A DNA stretch of 64,000 nucleotides from the NCBI GenBank assembly GCA_029239755.1, contig JARBUI010000009.1, positions 1 to 64,000 of the forward strand, read 5' to 3'. The DNA is from Clostridia bacterium (GTDB lineage Bacteria > Bacillota > Clostridia > Lachnospirales > Cellulosilyticaceae). Shown here piece after piece: positions 45,179 through 52,737 of this stretch. The notes beneath the pieces were generated by a model. It made no database searches, was not told the origin of the DNA, and saw only the letters and a list, made by a program, of their open reading frames with translations. The position numbers and the translations under genes are program-made. The first letter of the stretch is position 1; every line of letters starts with the position of its first letter.

Positions 45179-45222
45179 CAAAACAAAAAGGATAGGCATT
45201 TAGCCCTATCCTTTTTGTTTTG
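45179..45222. terminator. bidirectional terminator between murA and the TDNAW peptide gene
   Basis: CAAAACAAAAAGGATAGG (45179-45196) pairs perfectly with 45205-45222. A T-rich arm on each strand gives termination in both directions. Confidence 0.88.
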
Positions 45223-45228
45223 AAAAAA

Positions 45229-45369
45229 TTATTTTTTATTAGTTGAAACCCATGCATTATCTGTCTCAGATTTCTCAGTCTTTGATAGTTTCTTTAAGTT
45301 ACCGCCTACGCCAACATCTGCAGGCATAGCCCATGCATTATCTGTAGCAGTTTTCTGTTCCTTATCCAT
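45229..45369 (-). CDS. 46-aa peptide with two TDNAW repeats, unknown
   Basis: ATG at 45369 lies seven bases after TAGGAGGT, one of the best ribosome sites in the window, and the frame ends at TAA 45229-45231 against the terminator. The peptide contains TDNAW at 9-13 and again at 36-40, joined by a Gly-rich and Lys-rich middle (DVGVGGNLKKLSK), and ends NKK. There are no Cys, no signal peptide and no hydrophobic helix. The repeated block is a 16-base identity (45249-45264 and 45330-45345). It faces a secreted caspase-like protease on the other strand. It could be a modified-peptide precursor or a regulatory peptide; no maturation enzyme is adjacent. Confidence 0.65.
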   Translation of the reverse strand: MDKEQKTATDNAWAMPADVGVGGNLKKLSKTEKSETDNAWVSTNKK

Positions 45370-45440
45370 AGTTATAACCTCCTAAATAATAAATCATCTG
45401 TTTTCAGTTCTTAGTATGTGTATAAATAAAAAAAAAATAC

Positions 45441-45454
45441 GGGGACGGTTCCCC
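45441..45454. repeat. GGGGACGGTTCCCC short element
   Basis: A near-palindromic 14-base sequence ahead of the protease gene. A related GGGAC-AGTTCTT lies after the gene at 47346-47357. Such motifs recur as dispersed repeats in Firmicute intergenic DNA; the link is from general recollection. Confidence 0.4.
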
Positions 45455-45558
45455 AACATAAAAATGAAGTTTACATAGTTATTTCTTTCGCTTATGATGT
45501 ATTATAAAGGCTGAAATACGAAATTTATTCAATACTTTTAAGTTGATGGGGGATACCG

Positions 45559-47322
45559 ATGAAAAGTAAATTGATAAGAAAAATGGTTGCAGCGGTACTG
45601 ATGATTATTGAGATATTTATAATGACAATAACCGCTTATGGGGATCAGGTCAAACAAAGTTATTATTTCTTATATAATAGCCAGGCTGTAACAGATAAAG
45701 ATTTAAAAAGTATAAAAGGATACATAGAAAAATTTAATAAGGTAGATGTCCAATGTATTTTAAAAGATACATCGGGTATGGATGAATATGAGATTTACGG
45801 TTATTTAAAACAGCAGCCAAAAGTAGATGCCATCCAAATATTTGGTATAGCAAAGGATGTTCCTGCATTTAAAGTTAAGCATGATATTGTTATGCGTTCG
45901 GGAGTACAGGAAATAGCAAGAATAAGTACAGTATGGGAAAATTCATATTATGATACAGACTATTTTTATAACAATTTGCAGAATGATATAGAACAAATTA
46001 AAGAGTTCACAATTAAAAATTATGGATATGAAACAATAAAGGTTAATTTGGCACCTGAAATAAAAGTAGTAAGATTACCACTGACAAAAGGTGATTATGA
46101 GACATATCTTAATAAATATTATAGTTATGTGAAAATGCATCCAGGGGTATTGCCATTAACAAGTTTTTATGACTCCGCTTTTGGTAAGCATACGCAGTCT
46201 ATAGACCATCTGAACTATTTTATACAGGGGAATATGGACTATGAAGGGAAATTTATAGATAGCACTAAGTACACTTTGTTTGGGCAAAAAGAGTTTTATA
46301 ATATGAAACTATCCACCTCAGGGGAGTACACTAAAGAGAACATGAGAAAAATGAATGAAAAGCAAATACAGAACTTTGTTTTTTCAGGACATGGTACTAA
46401 GGATGGATTTTTTTATCAAACAAAAAGTGAGATTAATAGTAAGAATGTTAATACCATTTTGGAAAAGAATTATTATAATATGAATGCAATAAGCTGCAAT
46501 AATGCAGAGGGAATAGATAATAAAAATTTTGTTTATAAGATGTTAAAAGGAAAGGGCGTCTATGTGATGGCGCTGACAGATTTTTATTATCATGGAGATT
46601 TAAATTTCCAAAAGGATATGAATTATACTTATCAAGATGACAACTTCAGATATCTCTACTATCATTATTATAAAAACCTATATAGCGGAATCAATTTAAC
46701 AGATAGCTTTCATAAAGCTCAAAAGGCTTATGCTGAAAGAATACATAAAAAACCTATAAGAGAAATAAGCCAGTGTCAATTAAGTAATTTAGTTTTTTGT
46801 CATAACTTTGGTGTGTTAGAGTATAAACAGATTGAAAAGCAATACACCTATAAAGATCTTTTAAATGAGCGACAGAAGAATGATTTTGCAACTTATATTC
46901 AGGCCATTACTCAGGAAATAACGGAATGGACAAATCGAGAAACACTCGAAAAAGAAAAAATAAAAACTATGTTAAATAAGGAATATACTTTTAGCTTCGG
47001 TAAGTTCAACGGGGAAGATCTATATGAAGTTCATGATGGCATTAAAATTAATAAAATGGACTATCAAAGGATAGGAGATGAGATACTAGTTAATATTGAC
47101 TTTGACAGTTCACAAGAGGGGCGTATTATCTTAAGAAGTAATGGCCCGAATGTACCTCTTAATGATTTCAAAAAAGGAAACAATAAACTGCAGTTTCCGA
47201 TTCAGCTTAAATATTTATTTAGATTTGATGCTAGCATAGATTTATTTTTTTATGGATATATGAATCCTAAGACGAAAACTATAGAAGGAGTTAAAAATCA
47301 TTATATAAGTATTAAGTATTAA
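45559..47322 (+). CDS. secreted caspase-fold (clan CD)-like cysteine protease
   Basis: A 587-aa protein from ATG 45559 with a signal peptide ending near TAYGDQ (about 30). The likely catalytic dyad is His in FVFSGHGTKDGFFY (about residue 277) and Cys in AISCNNAEG (about 313), spaced as in clan CD peptidases (caspase, gingipain, clostripain, CHAT). The N-terminal 250 residues are unrecognised and the C-terminal 130 have Ig-like beta patterns. No SLH or sortase signal is seen. It is divergent from the TDNAW peptide gene, about 190 bases apart, and followed by rlmH with its own probable terminator. Substrate unknown. Confidence 0.72.
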   Translation: MKSKLIRKMVAAVLMIIEIFIMTITAYGDQVKQSYYFLYNSQAVTDKDLKSIKGYIEKFNKVDVQCILKDTSGMDEYEIYGYLKQQPKVDAIQIFGIAKDVPAFKVKHDIVMRSGVQEIARISTVWENSYYDTDYFYNNLQNDIEQIKEFTIKNYGYETIKVNLAPEIKVVRLPLTKGDYETYLNKYYSYVKMHPGVLPLTSFYDSAFGKHTQSIDHLNYFIQGNMDYEGKFIDSTKYTLFGQKEFYNMKLSTSGEYTKENMRKMNEKQIQNFVFSGHGTKDGFFYQTKSEINSKNVNTILEKNYYNMNAISCNNAEGIDNKNFVYKMLKGKGVYVMALTDFYYHGDLNFQKDMNYTYQDDNFRYLYYHYYKNLYSGINLTDSFHKAQKAYAERIHKKPIREISQCQLSNLVFCHNFGVLEYKQIEKQYTYKDLLNERQKNDFATYIQAITQEITEWTNRETLEKEKIKTMLNKEYTFSFGKFNGEDLYEVHDGIKINKMDYQRIGDEILVNIDFDSSQEGRIILRSNGPNVPLNDFKKGNNKLQFPIQLKYLFRFDASIDLFFYGYMNPKTKTIEGVKNHYISIKY

Positions 47323-47343
47323 AATAGAAGAAAAATAAATGGT

Positions 47344-47383
47344 AAGGGACAGTTCTTTAAACTATCGGTTAAGAACCCTTTTA
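47344..47383 (+). terminator. bulged hairpin, probable terminator
   Basis: AAGGG and TTCTT on the left pair with AAGAACCCTTT at 47371-47381, leaving a four-base bulge. A short T-run ends the structure. Confidence 0.5.
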
Positions 47384-47420
47384 CATTAAAGAGAATAAAG
47401 ACTGTTAAAGGAGAAAAGAG

Positions 47421-47900
47421 ATGAAAATAGACATCATTTGTGTAGGCAGGCTTAAAGAGAGATATTTAACTGAGGCAGCTGCTGAATATATAAAGAGGCT
47501 TTCAAAATATTGTAAGCTGGAGATAAAAGAAGTAGCTGATGAGAAGGCTCCGGAAAATTTAAGTCCAAAACAAGAAGCTGATATTAAAAACAAAGAAGGG
47601 GAAGCTATTCTTAAACATGTTAAAGATGGGGCCTATGTCATGGCACTTGCTATAGAGGGGCAGATGTACAGCTCAGAAGGCCTAGCAAAGAATATAGCTG
47701 CACTTGGGTTAAAGGGTAAAAGTCATATTGCTTTTATTATAGGGGGCTCGTTAGGTTTATCAGATGAAGTTTTAAAAAGGGCAGATGAAAAAGTTAGTTT
47801 TTCTAAGATGACGTTTCCTCATCAATTGGTGAGAGTTATTTTGCTAGAGCAGGTTTATAGATGCTTTAGGATCAATAGTAATGAACCTTACCATAAATAA
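47421..47900 (+). CDS. rlmH: 23S rRNA pseudouridine-1915 N3-methyltransferase RlmH
   Basis: A 159-aa SPOUT methyltransferase of normal length. The start [13 protein letters not shown] and the knot-forming C-terminus ([18 protein letters not shown], then [16 protein letters not shown] and NEPYHK) are diagnostic. It methylates the modified uridine in helix 69 of 23S rRNA. AAAGGAGAAAAG precedes the ATG. Its place near murA and walRK is common in Firmicutes. Confidence 0.95.
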   Translation: MKIDIICVGRLKERYLTEAAAEYIKRLSKYCKLEIKEVADEKAPENLSPKQEADIKNKEGEAILKHVKDGAYVMALAIEGQMYSSEGLAKNIAALGLKGKSHIAFIIGGSLGLSDEVLKRADEKVSFSKMTFPHQLVRVILLEQVYRCFRINSNEPYHK

Positions 47901-47973
47901 GGAATATTTCATTAGTAATGTAGAAAAGTTTAGGCGGGATTTTGATATATAGCATGTTGCAAAGAAACCTCAA

Positions 47974-48029
47974 TCAGTTCTATACTGAACTGGTATTAAA
48001 TATCCAAGAGAAGAATGAATGCGATGCTT
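47974..48029 (-). pseudogene. IS3-family transposase C-terminal scrap
   Basis: The minus strand encodes KHRIHSSLGYLIPVQYRTD before TGA at 47974-47976. This is the HRxHSSLGY-x-P-x-Q-Y tail of IS3-type OrfB transposases. Upstream of it the frame closes at once, so only about 19 codons remain. Confidence 0.7.
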
Positions 48030-48135
48030 ATTAAATCAGTTTAACAAATTTACTTGTATTAGCAAATAATTTCACCTATAATTAAAGTGGTTGTTTATTC
48101 ATACTATTATGATAATTTGTCGGGGAGATATACTT

Positions 48136-48888
48136 GTGTTAAAAATAAATAGCAATTTTGTGATATTTGGAGAATTATTATCACCCTATATAATGTTAAA
48201 TTTTGTTGGTCTTTGTATGGGGGTAATAATTGCATTAATTATATGTAAAAAGAGAAGCTTGCAATACAATTTTATTTTTAGGATGATAATAAGTGTTCTG
48301 TTTATTGGGGTTATTTCAGCGGTTTATGTAAGTTATATACCTCGTTTTATGCTGTCATTTAGTTATGTACTTGGCTTAACTGTCGCTGTCTTTTTGTTTG
48401 GACTAATTGGCAAAGTATTTCATAAAAATTGGAGAGATTGCTGTGAAATCGGATTAATCGCTGTAAGCGTATTTATGACATTCAGCAAAATTGGTTGTTT
48501 TTTTGCAGGGTGTTGCCATGGTAAACCCTATAAAGGCGTTTTTCCAGTTATATATTCTGCTAATAGTCATGCTCTTTTACACGGAGTTCAGTTGTTTCCT
48601 ATTCAATTGGCCGAGGCACTTATGCGTATTCTAGTTATAGGATTTATGCTCATTCTGTATTATAAAGATATCTTTAGATGGTACAGACTTCCATTGTTAT
48701 TTTGCCTAACGGGGAACTGTTACTTCTGGGGCATGTTTTTTTGGTATGAACCGTTAAAAACTATAAATCAAAATGGCATTAACTACGTTCTTATTTTTAA
48801 TGTTTTATTTGGGATCGGTACGCTGATTTGTGTGTGTCTTCAGTTATTAGAACGAGCAAATAATCCATTCAATAAATCATACAATTAA
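48136..48888 (+). CDS. Lgt-like prolipoprotein diacylglyceryl transferase homologue
   Basis: A 250-aa polytopic membrane protein with about seven helices. GTG 48136 is chosen because GGGGAG sits eight bases upstream; an in-frame TTG at 48091 lacks a site. The segment SKIGCFFAGCCHGKPY, then LFPIQLAEALM, matches the conserved region of Lgt, which transfers diacylglycerol to lipobox cysteines. It is shorter and more divergent than housekeeping Lgt, so it is likely a paralogue. It is 18 bases ahead of an SLH protein gene, probably co-transcribed, but that protein has no lipobox, so the reason for the pairing is unclear. Confidence 0.75.
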   Translation: MLKINSNFVIFGELLSPYIMLNFVGLCMGVIIALIICKKRSLQYNFIFRMIISVLFIGVISAVYVSYIPRFMLSFSYVLGLTVAVFLFGLIGKVFHKNWRDCCEIGLIAVSVFMTFSKIGCFFAGCCHGKPYKGVFPVIYSANSHALLHGVQLFPIQLAEALMRILVIGFMLILYYKDIFRWYRLPLLFCLTGNCYFWGMFFWYEPLKTINQNGINYVLIFNVLFGIGTLICVCLQLLERANNPFNKSYN

Positions 48889-48906
48889 AAGAAGAGGTGA
48901 TAGGTA

Positions 48907-51255
48907 ATGTTTAAAAAGTTTAGGTCAGTTGTTCTAAATGTAGGCTTAGCAGTAGCAGTAACTATATCCAGTCTTTTTATGATGGGTGCATATGATCCAA
49001 GTTGTGGTGATGAAAAATATTCAGAAATAGTATTTGCCCCCGACGTTGTAACTAGAGAGGTTAATATTATAGAGGGTTCAGAAGCTTCAATCCCAATGAA
49101 AGTTATAATTACAATGCAAGGGGACTATACGCTGCAAGATGTTTATGGTGATCATTATAACCGTGCTGAAATTAGTATAGATTCAGCATTCAATCAGCCT
49201 GGTATTACAATCGGGCCTACATACCGTACAAATTCAACTTCTACTCCAACCACTACTGGGTCAGTATATACCTTAACTGAAAGCACTACGGAGGCAGTAT
49301 ATGGCTTAACTGAAACCACCACAGGGTCAGTATATACCTTGACTGCTGATGTGCATTTAACTAACACTTTGCCTAGTGGAGATTATTCTATTCCTGTAAT
49401 TTTTAGCATTTATAATATTAAAGAAGATGTAAATTTTACGCTTGGTCAAGATATTCTTGTACATATTACGCGAGCTCCTTTGGGAATAACATCAACCAAT
49501 CTTATTGATGGGATAGTTGGAACGAATTATAGCACAGTATTAGCAGCAAGCGGCGGGTCAGCACCCTATACGTGGGATGTGAGTGGTTTGCCGCCAGAAC
49601 TGAAGTTTGATGTCCATACTGGGGAAATAAGCGGCATACCAACAGTAGAGGGATCATACCCTGTTTTAGTAACAGTGAGAGATGGGGCAGAAACGCCGAA
49701 TATAGCTTTTAAGAGTTTAACATTACTTGTAAAGCCGGCATTAGAGATAACTACAAGCAGGCTGACAAATGGAACAGTTGGAACAAACTATAGTACAGTA
49801 TTAGCGGCAAGTGGCGGATCAGCGCCATATACGTGGGAAGTGAACGGTTTACCGACAGGGTTAAATGTAGATGCTGGTACTGGTGAAATAAGCGGAATAC
49901 CAAAGGCAGCAGGAACATTTGCTGTACATATCACGGTTACAGATAATAGCATTACAAGAAGCAGTAAAGATATAGATTTAATAATTACCCCAAGGTCTAG
50001 CAGTGGGTCTGATTCGACACCAGCAACTTCTCCTAAGCCACCGTTAGTTAACATATTCGCAAACATGCTGGATACAAGTGACAGACTTATTGAATCTATT
50101 GCTGTTGGTCTTAACAAGGACACAGGGGTAGCTACAATTCAAGTAAAGGATAAAGCAATATTAGATGATGCATTTAGCACAATTGCTTCCAATAATAAGG
50201 GTATAAAAACAATGAAAATTAAAGTTCCGGCAATAGCTGAGGCAAAAGAATATCATTCTATTCTGCCAGCTGGATTTTGGACTTTAGGAGATGGCAGCGA
50301 AGCTATTGAAATACAAAATGATATAGCATCTATAACAATTCCAAATAACATGCTTAGTACAATAGATATATCTAAGCTGCAATATATAGGATTAACAATT
50401 GCATCTGTTAATAAAGAAAAGCTAGATTTAGCCACTCGTGAGATAATCAAAGATAGACCTATTATAGAGATTAAATTACATGCTAATGGGCAACGAATGC
50501 CATGGAGCAATGAAAACGTACCTGTAACTATCTCAGTACCATATACACCGACACCTGATGAGATGAAAGATTTGGAACATATTACAGTGTGGTATATAGA
50601 TGGAGAGGGAAAAGCAGTAGCTGTACCTAATGGTAAATATAATCCTGAAACAGGCTGCGTAACTTTTAGAACGACACACTTTAGTAAGTATGCAGTGGTC
50701 TTTGTACAAAAGCATTTCAACGATATTAATAGTTCTCATTGGGCTAAAAAGAGTATTGAGATTTTAGCCTCAAAAGGGATTATTAGTAAAAAAGCTGATG
50801 CAAACTTTCAACCGTCAAGAGATATAACAAGAGCCGACTTTTTAGAATTCCTTGTTAAAACGTTAGGTCTTCGTGCTCAAGTTGATGGTAGCTTTAGTGA
50901 TGTAAAACCTGATAAATATTATTATGAAGCTGTAAGAATAGCAAAAAAACTTGATATTGCAACGGGATCAGATAACAATATTTTTAATCCGGAGGCACCA
51001 ATTTCTAGGCAAGATATGATGGTTATGACTGAGAGAGCATTAAATATTGTAAGTGGGAAGACTGTAAAAGCTTCGTTAGTTAACTTAAATCAGTTTTCTG
51101 ATAAAGATAAGATCTCTGAGTATGCAAAAGCAAGTGTATCAATCCTTGTGGCTAATAGATTAATAGGAGGAAGTAATGGTAAAATAAACCCATTATCAAA
51201 TACGACAAGAGCTGAGGCGGCAGCATTCCTATATAAAATTTATAACCAATATTAA
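48907..51255 (+). CDS. secreted Ig-repeat SLH protein
   Basis: A 782-aa protein with a signal peptide ending near MMGAYDP (about 28). Near residue 118-150 lies a short tandem repeat (GSVYTLTESTT, EAVYGLTETTT, GSVYTLTADVH). Two putative Ig (He_PIG-like) domains follow at about 195-275 and 280-360, each with GTNYSTVLAASGGSAPYTW and GEISGIP. A beta-rich middle precedes three C-terminal SLH modules at about 600-782 (FNDINSSHWAKKSIEILASK, then FSDVKPDKYYYEAVRIAKKL, then FSDKDKISEYAKASVSI). AGAGGTGATAGGT precedes the ATG. Likely an S-layer-anchored adhesin. Confidence 0.87.
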   Translation: MFKKFRSVVLNVGLAVAVTISSLFMMGAYDPSCGDEKYSEIVFAPDVVTREVNIIEGSEASIPMKVIITMQGDYTLQDVYGDHYNRAEISIDSAFNQPGITIGPTYRTNSTSTPTTTGSVYTLTESTTEAVYGLTETTTGSVYTLTADVHLTNTLPSGDYSIPVIFSIYNIKEDVNFTLGQDILVHITRAPLGITSTNLIDGIVGTNYSTVLAASGGSAPYTWDVSGLPPELKFDVHTGEISGIPTVEGSYPVLVTVRDGAETPNIAFKSLTLLVKPALEITTSRLTNGTVGTNYSTVLAASGGSAPYTWEVNGLPTGLNVDAGTGEISGIPKAAGTFAVHITVTDNSITRSSKDIDLIITPRSSSGSDSTPATSPKPPLVNIFANMLDTSDRLIESIAVGLNKDTGVATIQVKDKAILDDAFSTIASNNKGIKTMKIKVPAIAEAKEYHSILPAGFWTLGDGSEAIEIQNDIASITIPNNMLSTIDISKLQYIGLTIASVNKEKLDLATREIIKDRPIIEIKLHANGQRMPWSNENVPVTISVPYTPTPDEMKDLEHITVWYIDGEGKAVAVPNGKYNPETGCVTFRTTHFSKYAVVFVQKHFNDINSSHWAKKSIEILASKGIISKKADANFQPSRDITRADFLEFLVKTLGLRAQVDGSFSDVKPDKYYYEAVRIAKKLDIATGSDNNIFNPEAPISRQDMMVMTERALNIVSGKTVKASLVNLNQFSDKDKISEYAKASVSILVANRLIGGSNGKINPLSNTTRAEAAAFLYKIYNQY
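49258..49356 (+). repeat. three tandem 33-base units inside the SLH gene
   Basis: Units begin at 49258, 49291 and 49324 and encode 11 residues each, rich in Thr, Ser, Tyr and Leu. Units one and three share GGGTCAGTATATACCTT. The repeat keeps the frame, so copy number can vary without breaking the gene. Confidence 0.8.
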
Positions 51256-51329
51256 TATGTAAATTAGCAATACCTTTATTAGAGTTTGAGTTATACTATG
51301 TATCTACAAGAAAAATGTTTAGTTAAGTA

Positions 51330-51364
51330 GGGACTGCACAGTAACATTATGCAGTCCCCTTTTT
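51330..51364 (+). terminator. intrinsic terminator of SLH gene
   Basis: GGGACTGCA (51330-51338) pairs with TGCAGTCCC (51350-51358), then CTTTTT. Confidence 0.85.
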
Positions 51365-51722
51365 CCATGTGCCCAGACCTTGATATTTTAAAAGTAACTA
51401 TTATTGATGAAAGGAAATAAAGTTTTAAAATAATAGATAGTGATAAGGTTTAAAGTAATAAGAAGATAGGGTATAATTAAATTAATAGATAATAAGTAGT
51501 TAAGATTAATTGCCAATCACTAAAAATAGTATTAATATTAAATAGCTTATTGAGAGGAATGAAAGCAAGTCTTGGTAGGCTTATTTTATATGGGTAAATC
51601 TGTGGCTAATGGAGTGAGGAGACCGTATCATAAATAAGGGATGTTTCATAAAAGACAAGACTTGGAAGTTATCGAAAAAAGATTTTAAAATAAATTATAG
51701 AAAAATATGGAGATATGATAAA
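51365..51722. other. AT-rich intergenic DNA
   Basis: About 360 bases between the terminator and the small Cys protein. It is A/T rich, with no frame carrying a ribosome site and no stable hairpin seen. The last bases hold GGAG (51709-51712) for the next gene. Confidence 0.5.
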
Positions 51723-51896
51723 ATGTGTGAGAATTGTATGTACCTAGAGTATGATGAAGCAAAAGACCAGCACTTCTGCAGTGTTGGACCGGTTATGGAT
51801 GAAGATGATATGGCAAGAATGAGCTATTATTATAGTAAAGGCTGCACTTACTATAGAATAGGAGATGAATATACTCTTGTTCGTAAACAAAATTGA
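51723..51896 (+). CDS. small Cys-rich protein (DUF6472-like)
   Basis: A 57-aa protein: MCENCMYLEYDEAK, then HFCSVGPVMDEDDMARM, then GCTYYRIGDEY. Four cysteines in a C-x2-C ... C ... C pattern with acidic patches resemble DUF6472, a small presumed metal-binding family of Clostridia. ATG 51723 follows GGAGAT by about ten bases. Its end overlaps the start of the TSUP permease gene by 32 bases, suggesting coupling. Confidence 0.68.
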   Translation: MCENCMYLEYDEAKDQHFCSVGPVMDEDDMARMSYYYSKGCTYYRIGDEYTLVRKQN

Positions 51897-52662
51897 TACA
51901 ATGTTATTGGTGCTGTATTTTTTGATTTTTACAGCAGGGTTTATTGATTCTGTGGCCGGCGGAGGCGGGCTGATTTCACTGCCGGCATATATGATTACTG
52001 GCCTGCCTGTCCATGTGGCCTATGGATGTAATAAATTTTCATCTGCCTGCGGGACTACTTTTTCGACTTTTAGATTTTTGAAAAAAGGATCTATAGATAT
52101 TTATTTTGGAGCAGCTGCTGCGGTGAGTTCTTTCATTGGGGCTGCTCTTTCGACACAGATTATGTTAATGCTGGATGATAAAGTTTTAAAGACAATGCTT
52201 GTTATTGTTATACCTATTGCTTCGGTTATTATTTTAATTCATAAGAACTATGGAAGTGAAGATCGTTCCGGAGAAATTAAGCCTAGAAAGAAATTTGCTA
52301 TGGCAGTATTTATAGGTTTGCTTATTGGTTTTTATGATGGCTTAATTGGCCCTGGGACAGGCACCTTTGCTATTATTGCCTTTTCGGTTATTATGAAATA
52401 TGACCTCAGAAATGCTTCAGGCAATGCAAAACTTTTAAACCTTGCATCCAATTATGCATCTTTAGTAACTTTTATATTTGCAGGAACAATTAATTATAGT
52501 ATAGCCATCCCTGCTGCTTTTTGCGGAATCTTAGGAAATTATATTGGGGCTGGTCTAGCCTTAAAAAAAGGGGCAAAGGTCATTCGGCCAATGCTTATAG
52601 TTGTATTAACACTACTATTAGTTAAAATGGTATCTGATTTGCTAATGCTTGGAACAAAGTGA
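51865..52662 (+). CDS. TSUP (TauE/SafE) family membrane permease
   Basis: A 265-aa protein with about eight helices in two homologous halves, each starting with the family motif: FIDSVAGGGGLISLPA near 26-41 and GFYDGLIGPGTGTF near 156-169. TSUP proteins export or import sulfur compounds or organic anions such as sulfoacetate; the substrate here is unknown. The start is uncertain: ATG 51865 has GGAG directly abutting it, TTG 51877 has better spacing, and ATG 51901 has no site. Confidence 0.88.
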   Translation: MNILLFVNKIDTMLLVLYFLIFTAGFIDSVAGGGGLISLPAYMITGLPVHVAYGCNKFSSACGTTFSTFRFLKKGSIDIYFGAAAAVSSFIGAALSTQIMLMLDDKVLKTMLVIVIPIASVIILIHKNYGSEDRSGEIKPRKKFAMAVFIGLLIGFYDGLIGPGTGTFAIIAFSVIMKYDLRNASGNAKLLNLASNYASLVTFIFAGTINYSIAIPAAFCGILGNYIGAGLALKKGAKVIRPMLIVVLTLLLVKMVSDLLMLGTK

Positions 52663-52737
52663 GGATAGTTTCGTCTAAAAGATTAATAACAATCTTATGC
52701 TCAATTTTTTATTGAATAGATGAAGAGGTGAAAGGTT

